NCBI RefSeq assembly: GCF_013359595.1
Contig: NZ_JABFMP010000019.1
Coordinates: 1 to 64,000, forward strand
From: Pseudomonas sp. C1C7
Lineage (GTDB): Bacteria > Pseudomonadota > Gammaproteobacteria > Pseudomonadales > Pseudomonadaceae
Length of the DNA: 64,000 nucleotides
Direction: 5' to 3'
Shown here: piece by piece, positions 8,232-17,257 of the stretch
Position numbering within the stretch: the stretch's first letter is position 1
Layout: each line of letters starts with the position of its first letter
Translations under genes and position numbers: made by a program
Notes under the pieces: model-generated
What the model saw: only the letters and a program-made list of their open reading frames with translations
Told to the model about the DNA's origin: nothing
Databases searched by the model: none

Positions 8232-9431
8232 ATGCCAAACCCAGCCCCCACCCAGGCTTCTCCTCCCCGCGCCTTGCGCTGGGCGGTTGCCGGTTCGGTG
8301 ATCGTGATGATCGCCGCCGGCGGCCTGTTCTACTACGCCTCGCAAATGGCCGCAGCCAAGCGCCAGGCCAACCACGATGAAGTGCTCGTGACCATTCAAT
8401 CCCATAGCTGCGAACCCAATGCCCTGACCGTGCCCGCCGGCCACGCCAGCTTCCGCATCGTCAACCGGTCCGAGCGAGCCGTTGAATGGGAAATTCTCGA
8501 TGGCGTGCTGGTGATCGAAGAACGGGAAAACATTGCCCCCGGCCTGAGCCAGGTGATCAACGCGAACCTGTTGCCCGGCGACTACGCGATTACCTGCGGC
8601 CTGTTGAGCAACCCGCGCGGGACGTTGCACGTGACGCCGACGGCGGCCTCGGATGCCGCGGCCAAAGCCAGGCCGTCCATGGTGGCCTTCGTGGGGGCGT
8701 TGTCGGAGTTTCGCGTGTACTTGAGCAGCCAAAGCTCGGCGCTGATCAAAGCGGTCAGCGCACTGGATCACGCCATTGAAACCGGCGACCTGAGCCAGGC
8801 CCAGGCCCTTTATGCCCAGGCAAGGGCCGCGTATCAGCGCATCGCCCCGGCCGCGCAACGCCTGGCGGAGCTGGACAACGCCATCAACGCCCGCGCCGAC
8901 TACTTCGAAAAACGCGAACAGGATCCGGCATTCACCGGTTTCCATCGCCTTGAATACGCGCTGTTCCAGCAACGCAACCTGGACGGTCTGGCGCCAGTCG
9001 CCCAGCGCCTGCTGGCGGATGTCACCGCCCTCAAGCAGCAGCTGCTGGCCCAATCGCTGCCACCGGAGCAATTGGTGAGCATCGTGGTGCGCAACCTCAA
9101 CACTCTCGCTGACGTGCGTGCGAGCAGCGGAGAGGAAGAACGCTACAGCCACACCGACCTGTACGGATTCGCCGGCAACCTCGAGGCCGCGCGAAAGGTC
9201 GTCGAATTGCTGCGTCCGCTGCTGACCAAGTCCGCCGCCGACCTGCTGCCGAAAATCGACACGGCCCTCAATGCATTCGCAGCGCAGCTCGACGCCCTCA
9301 AGCGGGGCGACGGCTACGCCAGTTACGACAGTGTCAGTGCCGAACAGCGCAAGCAAATCGCCGACAAGGCCAAGGCACTGGCAACAGCACTCGATGACAT
9401 CGACCCCGCCCTCGGCCTCTCCGGCCTGTAA
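8232..9431 (+). CDS. efeO: Iron uptake protein EfeO (cupredoxin plus EfeM/EfeO domain)
   Basis: Periplasmic iron-binding partner of EfeU. At 399 aa it has an N-terminal hydrophobic segment (about 18-36) acting as signal or anchor, a cupredoxin-like domain (about 45-135, with C60 and C122), then the all-helical EfeM/imelysin-like domain (about 150-395). The metal-site HxxE motif is H238-RL-E241 in TGFHRLEYALF. EEERYSHTD near 300 is also typical of the family. AAGGG precedes the ATG. It is followed 17 bases later by efeB, which supports one transcript. Confidence 0.92.
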   Translation: MPNPAPTQASPPRALRWAVAGSVIVMIAAGGLFYYASQMAAAKRQANHDEVLVTIQSHSCEPNALTVPAGHASFRIVNRSERAVEWEILDGVLVIEERENIAPGLSQVINANLLPGDYAITCGLLSNPRGTLHVTPTAASDAAAKARPSMVAFVGALSEFRVYLSSQSSALIKAVSALDHAIETGDLSQAQALYAQARAAYQRIAPAAQRLAELDNAINARADYFEKREQDPAFTGFHRLEYALFQQRNLDGLAPVAQRLLADVTALKQQLLAQSLPPEQLVSIVVRNLNTLADVRASSGEEERYSHTDLYGFAGNLEAARKVVELLRPLLTKSAADLLPKIDTALNAFAAQLDALKRGDGYASYDSVSAEQRKQIADKAKALATALDDIDPALGLSGL

Positions 9432-9448
9432 GCAGAAGACGACTTCAG

Positions 9449-10741
9449 ATGAACGATTCAGAGCCATTGAACCTCCAACGTCGCCGCGTCTTGATGGGCA
9501 TGGGCGCCGCCGCGCTGGCCGGTACAGCGCTGAGCTGCCCGGCCATGGCCGCCAGCCCCGCGCAGGTGACCGAAGCCCCCAGCAGCGACCGCACCGAAGA
9601 CCGCCACGATTTCCATGGCAAGCACCAGAGCGGCATCGTTACCCCGCGCCCGGCGTCCGGCATGTTGGTGGCGTTCGATGTGTTGGCCAGCGACCGTGAG
9701 GATCTGCAGCGGTTGTTCCGCACGCTCAACGAACGCATCGCGTTCCTGATGAAGGGCGGTCCGGTGCCCCAGGTCGACCCGAAACTGCCACCGGTGGATT
9801 CGGGGATTCTTGGGCCGGTGGTCACCCCGGACAACCTCACCATCACCGTGTCGGTGGGTGAATCACTGTTTGACGAGCGCTTCGGCCTGGCCCACGTCAA
9901 ACCCAAACGCCTGATGCGCATGGTCGGTTTCCCCAACGACGCGCTGGAAGCCGATTGCTGCCACGGCGACCTGAGCTTGCAGTTCTGTGCCAACACCGCC
10001 GACACCAACATCCACGCCCTGCGCGACATCGTGAAGAACCTTCCGGACTTGCTGCTGGTGCGCTGGAAACAGGAAGGCAGCGTGCCGCCCCAGGCCCCGG
10101 CCAAACCCGGTGTGCCGGCACAGAGTGCACGTAATTTCCTCGGTTTTCGCGATGGCTCGGCCAACCCCGACTCCAACGATGGCAGCGCCATGGACCGCAT
10201 TGTCTGGGTCCAGCCCGGCAGTGACGAACCGTCATGGGCAACGGGTGGCAGCTATCAGGCTGTGCGCATCATCCGCAACTTCGTCGAACGCTGGGACCGC
10301 ACGCCATTGCAGGAACAGGAGAGCATTCTCGGCCGGGTCAAAAGCAGCGGCGCGCCCATCGGTGGCAGTCACGAAACCGAGGTTCCAGACTACGCCAAGG
10401 ACCCGCAAGGCAAGTTGACCAAACTCGACGCCCACATCCGCCTGGCCAACCCGCGCACCGCCGCGACCCAGGCCAACTTGATACTGCGCCGCCCCTTCAA
10501 CTACTCCAACGGTGTGAACAAGAACGGCCAGTTGGACATGGGTCTGCTGTTCATCTGCTACCAGGCCGATCTGGAAAAAGGCTTCATCACCGTGCAAACC
10601 CGGCTCAACGGCGAGCCGCTGGAGGAATACCTCAAGCCGGTCGGCGGCGGGTACTTCTTCACCCTGCCCGGTGTCACCGGCGATCAGGATTTCATCGGTC
10701 GCACGCTGCTCAATGCCACTGAACCTAAAACAACAACCTGA
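9449..10741 (+). CDS. efeB: Deferrochelatase/DyP-type heme peroxidase EfeB, Tat-exported
   Basis: Periplasmic heme peroxidase of the Efe iron system, proposed to oxidise iron or release it from heme. The 430-aa protein begins with a twin-arginine signal (LQRRRVLMG followed by an Ala-rich segment ending near PAMA). The DyP signature GFRDG is present with catalytic D235, and the proximal heme ligand is H329 in HIRLANPR. It follows efeO by 17 bases and precedes the efeM-like gene by 17 bases, so all are probably cotranscribed and iron-regulated. High confidence from motifs and neighbours together. Confidence 0.94.
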   Translation: MNDSEPLNLQRRRVLMGMGAAALAGTALSCPAMAASPAQVTEAPSSDRTEDRHDFHGKHQSGIVTPRPASGMLVAFDVLASDREDLQRLFRTLNERIAFLMKGGPVPQVDPKLPPVDSGILGPVVTPDNLTITVSVGESLFDERFGLAHVKPKRLMRMVGFPNDALEADCCHGDLSLQFCANTADTNIHALRDIVKNLPDLLLVRWKQEGSVPPQAPAKPGVPAQSARNFLGFRDGSANPDSNDGSAMDRIVWVQPGSDEPSWATGGSYQAVRIIRNFVERWDRTPLQEQESILGRVKSSGAPIGGSHETEVPDYAKDPQGKLTKLDAHIRLANPRTAATQANLILRRPFNYSNGVNKNGQLDMGLLFICYQADLEKGFITVQTRLNGEPLEEYLKPVGGGYFFTLPGVTGDQDFIGRTLLNATEPKTTT

Positions 10742-10758
10742 CCCAACGGAGCCCTACC

Positions 10759-11583
10759 ATGAAAAAGTCGCCACTGGCGTTAATGCTCACCCTAGGCTTG
10801 CTCAACACCCCGTTTTCGGCTTTCGCGGCGACGGCGCCGCTGGAGTTGGTACAGCCAATTTCCGACTACAAGATCTACGTCACCGAACAACTGGATGAGC
10901 TGGCCAGCCACACTCGGCAATTCACCGACGCGGTGAAAAAAGGCGACCTGGCCACGGCGAAAAAGCTCTATGCGCCAACCCGGGTGTACTACGAGTCGAT
11001 CGAGCCGATCGCCGAGCTGTTCAGTGACCTGGATGCCTCCATCGACTCCCGGGTCGACGACCACGAAAAAGGCGTGAAAGCGCAAGATTTCACCGGCTTC
11101 CACCGCATCGAATATTCGCTGTTCTCGGAAAACAGCACCAAGGGCCTGGGTGAACTGGCGGACGGTCTCGACAAAGACGTCAAAGACCTGCAAAGCCGCG
11201 TCGCCGGCCTGACCTTCCCTCCGGAAAAAGTCGTCGGTGGCGCTGCTGCGCTGCTCGAAGAAGTGGCGGCCACCAAGGTCTCTGGCGAAGAAGATCGCTA
11301 CAGCCACACCGACCTCTATGATTTCCAGGGCAACATCGACGGGGCGAAAAAGATCGTCGACCTGTTCCGTGCGCAGATCGAAAAACAGGACGCCGCGTTT
11401 GTCGCCAAGGTGGACAAGAACTTCGCCACGGTGAACAAGATCCTGGCCAAGTACAAAACCCAAGACGGCGGTTTCCAGACCTACGACAAAGTGAAGGAAA
11501 ACGACCGCAAGGCCCTGGTGGGGCCGGTCAATACACTGGCGGAAGATTTGTCGACCCTGCGTGGGAAATTGGGGCTGAACTGA
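10759..11583 (+). CDS. efeM: EfeM/EfeO-family lipoprotein-less periplasmic protein (second copy)
   Basis: A 274-aa protein with a cleavable signal peptide (MKKSPLALMLTLGLLNTPFSAFA) and a single EfeM/EfeO helical domain, lacking the cupredoxin domain of the upstream EfeO. The HxxE metal motif is H115-RI-E118 in TGFHRIEYSLF, and GEEDRYSHTD near 175 parallels EfeO. It is clearly a paralogue of the EfeO C-terminal domain, placed at the end of the operon. A role as an extra ferric or metal-binding carrier is inferred. The transcript probably ends at the hairpin at 11601-11635. Confidence 0.9.
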   Translation: MKKSPLALMLTLGLLNTPFSAFAATAPLELVQPISDYKIYVTEQLDELASHTRQFTDAVKKGDLATAKKLYAPTRVYYESIEPIAELFSDLDASIDSRVDDHEKGVKAQDFTGFHRIEYSLFSENSTKGLGELADGLDKDVKDLQSRVAGLTFPPEKVVGGAAALLEEVAATKVSGEEDRYSHTDLYDFQGNIDGAKKIVDLFRAQIEKQDAAFVAKVDKNFATVNKILAKYKTQDGGFQTYDKVKENDRKALVGPVNTLAEDLSTLRGKLGLN

Positions 11584-11600
11584 ATTTCAGCTATTGGACA

Positions 11601-11635
11601 GACGCTTCGCGGGCAGCACTTGCTCGCGAAGCGTC
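11601..11635. terminator. Hairpin between convergent efeM and the giant gene
   Basis: Perfect 11-base stem GACGCTTCGCG / CGCGAAGCGTC with a 13-base loop, between two convergent genes. It lacks a clear T-run on either side, and its sequence looks like a degenerate REP. It may act as a bidirectional transcript end. Confidence 0.5.
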
Positions 11636-11659
11636 CTGAAGGGGTCAGCGTTGTCGAGG

Positions 11660-14600
11660 TCAAGGAATCAGCGGTGCGAAACCCTCAAGTTCCGCCCCGT
11701 AAGGCTTGCCGCGGTGATCCACGCCATACCATTTATTGTCCTTGAATATGGCCGTGGTATTAGCACCCCGGTGTACGCCTTCCATTAGCGCTTGATTCGA
11801 ATTCGCCCAGTTTGGCAGTTTACGTCCCGCCGCTTCGATAGCAGCGCTGCCAAAAAAGCTTCTGACTTTATCGACTCCCGTTTGCAGGCGTCCGATACCG
11901 CTTGGGGTAACCGCGAATACACGACTGATCAACATTTTACCGCCGCTTCGTACAGCTCTTGCACTACCTTCAACCAGGTCAGGCAATCCACTGAACGGGT
12001 TGATCACTGAATTGACGGTACCCACGCTGATTTTCATTAACTCAAAGGCCTTCACTGGCACGGGTGAAATTGACCGCACAGCACTCATGGCGTTACCCGC
12101 ACGTCCCACCAATCCAAAAAGACTCGATGTGGCATCGGTAAAACACCCGAACGCGCCATTGATCAAGCCGAGGCGCGTACCGTCGCTCAAGTCGTTCACA
12201 CAGCCGACAAAGGGAATCAGCTGCAGTGCAAAGGCTTTCAAGCTTTCCCAGAACTGCTTCTGCCTGTCCCGCGGTGTGCTTCCTTTGGCGCGGTCAAGCA
12301 GCGCCTGCTTTTGTCCCTGCAGAAAATTATCGTGGACCACGACATTGATGATCCTGCCCAGCTTGGGCGAAAAATAGCCCTGGGGGAGGTAGACCGATTC
12401 ATCCGCGTCATCTGTCAAGGATGTAGCGGGAATGCTGTCACCCAATTTCTCGATGATCAATTTGGGTGATTTGACATCGGCGACCGGGGCACGACCGGTT
12501 GTGTAGGCCTGGAAATCGAAAGGCAGTTCCGTGCCGCGCTGAACGTCGGCATTGACCAGCCCCTTACCCATCCTGACTTTTTCGACTTTCATCACGCCAT
12601 TGAGCGGCAGCACATCGGGCAGGTCCAAACGTTTGATGATTTTCATTTGCGCCGGGAACACTTCGAAATAACTGATTCCGCCAAGGTATTCACAGCGTAT
12701 CAACGTACCGTACCCACCCCGTAACGCAGCCCGAAGCTGCGGTGTTTCATCCTCTTTTGTCCGACCGGATTCATTTCGCAAGGTGAACAATTCAACGGTT
12801 CCCTGCTCAAGGCATTGACGGTCTGCCCAAGGCAATTCGGCAAACAGGAGTTTGGTTGGAGCGATAAACGCCTTAGAAAAATCGGTGAAATAACGGTCAA
12901 CGGAAGCCGTTAAAAGCGTGTCAATTTTTGGTAACGCCCGGATTCTTCTTGCCCACAGCTCGTGTGTCATTCCCTGACGTTCGGGGTGCCACCAATCTGT
13001 AGGATTCAAATCGCCCGCCATGTACACCTCGACCAGATCGTGGGTGGTCCCTTCTGTTGTTGCGCGGATATTCTCGACAGCACCCAGATTCCTTGACCAG
13101 AGTTTCATCGCCTCTATTTCGCTAACACTTGAATCGGGAAATACCTTGCGTAGCTCAATGATGGCCAGCTCCCTGCGCGATTGCAGTGGCCGGGAAAAGG
13201 TATGTAATGCCTGGGCGATTTCGACGCGCTGCCTGGCGAACATTCTGGCGGCATTTTCATAATCCCCGGCGGTATAGGTCGGGCTCTGTTGAACAACGCC
13301 GTTCATGACACCCCATGCCACCATGACGTCGGTACCCAGGGTCTTGAGTAACAGGCGGATTTCATCGGTGGCTGGATCCAACGTTCCAAGGGCCATGAGC
13401 TGTTCAACAGTCATTTCACGGGAACAACCTGGATTCATTTTCTCGGCAATGGCAATGCCCAGGCGCAAAACCGTCCAGTTGACGCTTCCCATGCGCACCT
13501 TCTCACTGCTGTCCGGCACGAGAAACTCCGGTGCAACCTGGGCCAGGAACACGTGCGCCACAAGGGGCGCAGTCTGCGCACTGACGCCCTTGTTACTGAT
13601 CAAATGATTTTCGATATCGGCACGTATCGCACCCGGATCACGCCCCCTGTTGTTCGGCTGGTAGATATCGTAACCGGCAATCTTTCCGAACTCGCCAGGT
13701 GCGTCGGGATCAACGCCGAGCTTGATCGCAGCGCACAGGAGTTGCCGGTAGTGCTCGATTGAAGGCGTTTGCCCTGCTGTCGCGCCATACCAACTGAGCT
13801 TTTCGAGCAACTGCTGCCCCCAGGAGCTTGATGTCTTCGTGTCAAGGATCTCGGTGAGAAGGCGGTGGGCGTGGGTTCGCCGATCTGCGAGCGATGCGTC
13901 AAGGAGCCGATCATCATCCAACGCTTGCAGGATGGACGACGACCCGTCCTTCAGCACGTTGCACAACTCGATGACTTGGGTCCTTTCAGCGTTTGACAGC
14001 ATGACGGACTCAGGGTTACCCACCAGCAAATCGCCACCGTAATTGCATAGCGGTGGGGATGGCGGTATGGACGTGGTCAGCCAGCGAACGATGTTGCGCA
14101 GCTCCCCGGCATTTTGGGGCGCTTCAAAGCCCATGAAACGTATGATCTGCAGTAGATCGCTTGTCGTACTGGTGTACAGCGTATCTCCGGATTTTTTTGC
14201 TTGCTCGAGCAGCTTGTCGAGCGCTGCCTTCAGCACCGGCTGCGCGCTCACTGCCGCTGTCAGATCGACCCACTCGTCGTTGAAGAAAACCTGGATGTTC
14301 CCCTGGCTGACCCTGGCGGGATTTGCGCTGCAATCTATTTTTCGAGCCTGGCAAAGCCCGATCATGGCGGGTAACGCCAGAAAATCATTGAGATGGTGGC
14401 GTATTTTCTGGCTCGCCTGCGCAAGTGAAGGGCTAACAAAGTCCGTCATGATTTCTGACAGGAGCACGGTGGCGTTTTCAGCCTTGTCCGTTACAGCCAG
14501 TTCGAGGGCAGTCACCAGGTGCGCGCGTGCCGTTGTCTCTTCAGCAGCCTGCCTGACCTGTTCGACCGCCATTTCCAGGTGCGCCTTTTTACCGTTAGAG

Positions 14601-17125
14601 AACTTGGGCCAACCCGATACCCTCAATTGGTTCGCCAGTTGTTTCGCGCCCTCCTGCGTTGTGGGCGGGGTTACCCCGTAAAACCTGAGTGCCACATCCC
14701 GGGAAATGGAGTTCGAGCCTGTACTGACATGGTTCATCCCCAGATTGTCGGGGTCGAGCAGTTCAAGGACTGGCAGCAATGACTTGGCAGCCGGCCACCA
14801 TCCCGAATCATCCCACAGGTCAAACGATCGACGTTTGGTTGTACCGTTTTGCGCAACAGTCCCTACTACCGAGTCGTGAAAGATACGCACCGTTGACAAC
14901 GTCATGTCATTGGCAGTGAAGAACGCTTGAAGCGCTTTATCGTTCACGGCTTGCTTATACAGCGCGAGCGATGAGTGGATCAGCGCTCCCGCCGCAATCG
15001 CCACCGGAGTGTCCCGGTCGGAATCCAGCATCTTCAAGAGGTCGTTTTGCAGCTGTATATCCGCACCTGAGAGAACACCCGGGTCACTCAACGTCTCCAG
15101 CGTCCACTCGGCGGCACGTTTTGAGCGTTGCGCGCCTTTTTGCGAGCTCATGTCGGGATTGTTGAAACGCTCAGCTTCGATTTGCTCGATGCCCTTGACG
15201 ATCAATTCACCGGCGGTGATTGACCAGCTCCAAGGCACGGGTTGCTCCAACAGGTGGGCAACCTCCTCCACCAGTTCAGCCTCATTGGTCGTCGCGTTGG
15301 CGATCCGTGCCTTGATTGCCAGTTCAACCGATGGCACCGCGCTCAGGAGGGTTTGCACCTCATTGAGAATTTCATCACGTAGCCCGGTGTCTTCTTCCAG
15401 GACAAAATGCGAGCCACCGGTAACGGCCCCGCCCCTCAGGCCGTAAAACTCGTTAACAGCCGCATATAGCGCCGTCATGGAGGTGATAGCGATCGCAGCA
15501 GCGGCACGTGGATGCTGCTGGGTAGCGCCCGTCATGGCATTGAACGTCGCTACGCCCATCGCGGCCAGGCAACTGGCAGCGTTCTGAAGCCAGGCACCGA
15601 GATCGGAGTACCACGTAGCGAAGAACCGCTGCTGTTGCTCCAGCGGCTCGGATATCGGCGCATAGGGACCATGCGGATGGGGTAACGACGGTGATTGTCG
15701 ACCCAGGAGTGGATTGAGCACGTCTGTAAATCGTTCAAGCAGGTTTGCGATCGCATCCCGTTCATCCGTCTCCACGCCTTCGACGGGATGCCAGCCGGTC
15801 ATTACATGCATGGCCTGGCTCAACAATTGATCGAGTTGATTGCCAAACGCTCTTATCTGCTCGGATAGATTCACAGGCGTCGAAGCGGTTTTTCCTTGTT
15901 CCGGTGAAACCCGCGGCGCGTGAAGTTGGCCCGGAACGGGTAGATGAGGACGAATTTTTTCAGCGATCCTCAACACCCCGACGATATTAAGGATATTTGC
16001 CACGTACAGTATTCGGGCAACCAGTCCTCCTGGAACTCCGGATCGATTGACTGAGACATGGTTGTAGAAATCAGACTTGCGCTCGATTTCCTCCAGCCTA
16101 TCCATCAACGAAAAGTCGGTTTCGGTTTGCGCAGGGGCGTTTCGAACTTCCGCTGCGTTCAGTACCGAATTTGTCCGGCTACTGATGCGTTGGCCCCCTG
16201 CCCGCATCGATGCAGGATCAGTCCACTGTTTGATTTCATCGAGCGACGACGGCGCTGGTTTCAGTTCAATGCTTTGCCAGAGTTCATGCACCGCTCGTTT
16301 GTGCCGGTCCGGGAAACGTTCCTGGCGAGGCTCGTTCAGGCGCTGCAGAAACTCGCCCAGCAGAAACTTCGTTTCTTCAGGAGAGCGCCGAACCTCTGCA
16401 CAGTCCTCCAGTTTCATCAATGTGCTGTTCAATCGCCCCTCTTGCCACGGCCTGATGGATGACCGGCATTGCTTGACGATTTCTTGAAGGCTTTGCCATT
16501 GCGAGTCCGTCAACAACTCACCGTTGGCGATTTTCTCGTCCCTTTGAAGTCGTGACAGCGTCAGCTGCGACTGGATGAACCCGGCAACGCTGTCTCTGTC
16601 AGTGCCTCGAGGGAAGTTGAGGCGTTCACCGAACACGCTTGCCCATTCTTTGGGGGCCAGTTTGCAAATCGTCTCGACAATTTCGCGCAGTCGCTCTGTC
16701 GTCAACTCACCTTTGGGTTCAATCGAGCGCATCGTTGCATCGACGAACAGATCCGCCAGCGATTTGCCCATTGGCCTTTGAAAAAAACCGGTTTGCAGAG
16801 CGTAGAGCAGCTCTTCCTGGGATAGGGATTGGGTTTTCAGGTATTCGACAACGCAAGCACAGGCCTCGTTGAAAGCGCGCTGATTCTTGATCACGTCCCA
16901 CGGAGCTTCGTAGCCACCCGAATATTCGGGAAACACGACGCCGTCTTCCGCAACAGGTATAGAGCTTCCCGCTGCTTGAGGGTGGGTATCAGCGAGCACC
17001 AGCTGTCGCCGGCCCTGGGAGGCTATCGATACCTGCGCGGCCAGGTGGGTCGGGGCATGACGTGCGGAGTACGGGAAGGAGTGATTGGCAGATTGGGTGG
17101 CGTTTACATGAACAGAATGGAGCAC
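11660..17125 (-). CDS. Very large toxin-like protein of unknown function (1821 aa)
   Basis: One uninterrupted 1821-aa frame with a GTG start and AAGGA 8 bases upstream. No N-terminal signal peptide is seen. The sequence is mostly helical and polar. It has short hydrophobic stretches near 540-590 (AASCLAAMGVATFNAMTG region) and a C-terminal block (about 1640-1760) with amphipathic and hydrophobic helices such as ALQLIPFVGCVNDLSDG. It ends in a WYGVDHRGKPYG-type tail. That end resembles those of the large dermonecrotic or membrane-targeting toxins common in Pseudomonas, but I see no catalytic motif. Its base composition looks less GC-rich than the flanking metabolic genes. It stands alone, with no immunity, Tc or secretion gene beside it. 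Function is unproven. Confidence 0.75.
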   Translation of the reverse strand: MLHSVHVNATQSANHSFPYSARHAPTHLAAQVSIASQGRRQLVLADTHPQAAGSSIPVAEDGVVFPEYSGGYEAPWDVIKNQRAFNEACACVVEYLKTQSLSQEELLYALQTGFFQRPMGKSLADLFVDATMRSIEPKGELTTERLREIVETICKLAPKEWASVFGERLNFPRGTDRDSVAGFIQSQLTLSRLQRDEKIANGELLTDSQWQSLQEIVKQCRSSIRPWQEGRLNSTLMKLEDCAEVRRSPEETKFLLGEFLQRLNEPRQERFPDRHKRAVHELWQSIELKPAPSSLDEIKQWTDPASMRAGGQRISSRTNSVLNAAEVRNAPAQTETDFSLMDRLEEIERKSDFYNHVSVNRSGVPGGLVARILYVANILNIVGVLRIAEKIRPHLPVPGQLHAPRVSPEQGKTASTPVNLSEQIRAFGNQLDQLLSQAMHVMTGWHPVEGVETDERDAIANLLERFTDVLNPLLGRQSPSLPHPHGPYAPISEPLEQQQRFFATWYSDLGAWLQNAASCLAAMGVATFNAMTGATQQHPRAAAAIAITSMTALYAAVNEFYGLRGGAVTGGSHFVLEEDTGLRDEILNEVQTLLSAVPSVELAIKARIANATTNEAELVEEVAHLLEQPVPWSWSITAGELIVKGIEQIEAERFNNPDMSSQKGAQRSKRAAEWTLETLSDPGVLSGADIQLQNDLLKMLDSDRDTPVAIAAGALIHSSLALYKQAVNDKALQAFFTANDMTLSTVRIFHDSVVGTVAQNGTTKRRSFDLWDDSGWWPAAKSLLPVLELLDPDNLGMNHVSTGSNSISRDVALRFYGVTPPTTQEGAKQLANQLRVSGWPKFSNGKKAHLEMAVEQVRQAAEETTARAHLVTALELAVTDKAENATVLLSEIMTDFVSPSLAQASQKIRHHLNDFLALPAMIGLCQARKIDCSANPARVSQGNIQVFFNDEWVDLTAAVSAQPVLKAALDKLLEQAKKSGDTLYTSTTSDLLQIIRFMGFEAPQNAGELRNIVRWLTTSIPPSPPLCNYGGDLLVGNPESVMLSNAERTQVIELCNVLKDGSSSILQALDDDRLLDASLADRRTHAHRLLTEILDTKTSSSWGQQLLEKLSWYGATAGQTPSIEHYRQLLCAAIKLGVDPDAPGEFGKIAGYDIYQPNNRGRDPGAIRADIENHLISNKGVSAQTAPLVAHVFLAQVAPEFLVPDSSEKVRMGSVNWTVLRLGIAIAEKMNPGCSREMTVEQLMALGTLDPATDEIRLLLKTLGTDVMVAWGVMNGVVQQSPTYTAGDYENAARMFARQRVEIAQALHTFSRPLQSRRELAIIELRKVFPDSSVSEIEAMKLWSRNLGAVENIRATTEGTTHDLVEVYMAGDLNPTDWWHPERQGMTHELWARRIRALPKIDTLLTASVDRYFTDFSKAFIAPTKLLFAELPWADRQCLEQGTVELFTLRNESGRTKEDETPQLRAALRGGYGTLIRCEYLGGISYFEVFPAQMKIIKRLDLPDVLPLNGVMKVEKVRMGKGLVNADVQRGTELPFDFQAYTTGRAPVADVKSPKLIIEKLGDSIPATSLTDDADESVYLPQGYFSPKLGRIINVVVHDNFLQGQKQALLDRAKGSTPRDRQKQFWESLKAFALQLIPFVGCVNDLSDGTRLGLINGAFGCFTDATSSLFGLVGRAGNAMSAVRSISPVPVKAFELMKISVGTVNSVINPFSGLPDLVEGSARAVRSGGKMLISRVFAVTPSGIGRLQTGVDKVRSFFGSAAIEAAGRKLPNWANSNQALMEGVHRGANTTAIFKDNKWYGVDHRGKPYGAELEGFAPLIP

Positions 17126-17189
17126 TGAGAGTTTCCTTGCAGACTACCCGCGACTTTGGGCCAAAGGCTAGGTGGCGTGCAGCAAGGAA

Positions 17190-17237
17190 ACTATAAAAAA
17201 GCGCTCGCAGCGGGCTCCCCTGGTGGGAACCCGATAG
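17190..17237 (-). terminator. Possible rho-independent terminator after pssA
   Basis: Read on the minus strand, GGGTTCCC-N5-GGGAGCCC forms an 8-base stem, followed after about 11 bases by a run of six T. The gap to the T-run makes it imperfect, but it lies at the right place, 20-70 bases after the pssA stop. Confidence 0.4.
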
Positions 17238-17257
17238 ATTGTTGGTTGCGTCGACGT

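Noticed and set aside
8217..9467. 416-aa minus-strand frame opposite efeO
   Set aside because: Shadow frame, His/Gln/Gly-rich, with no conserved domain.
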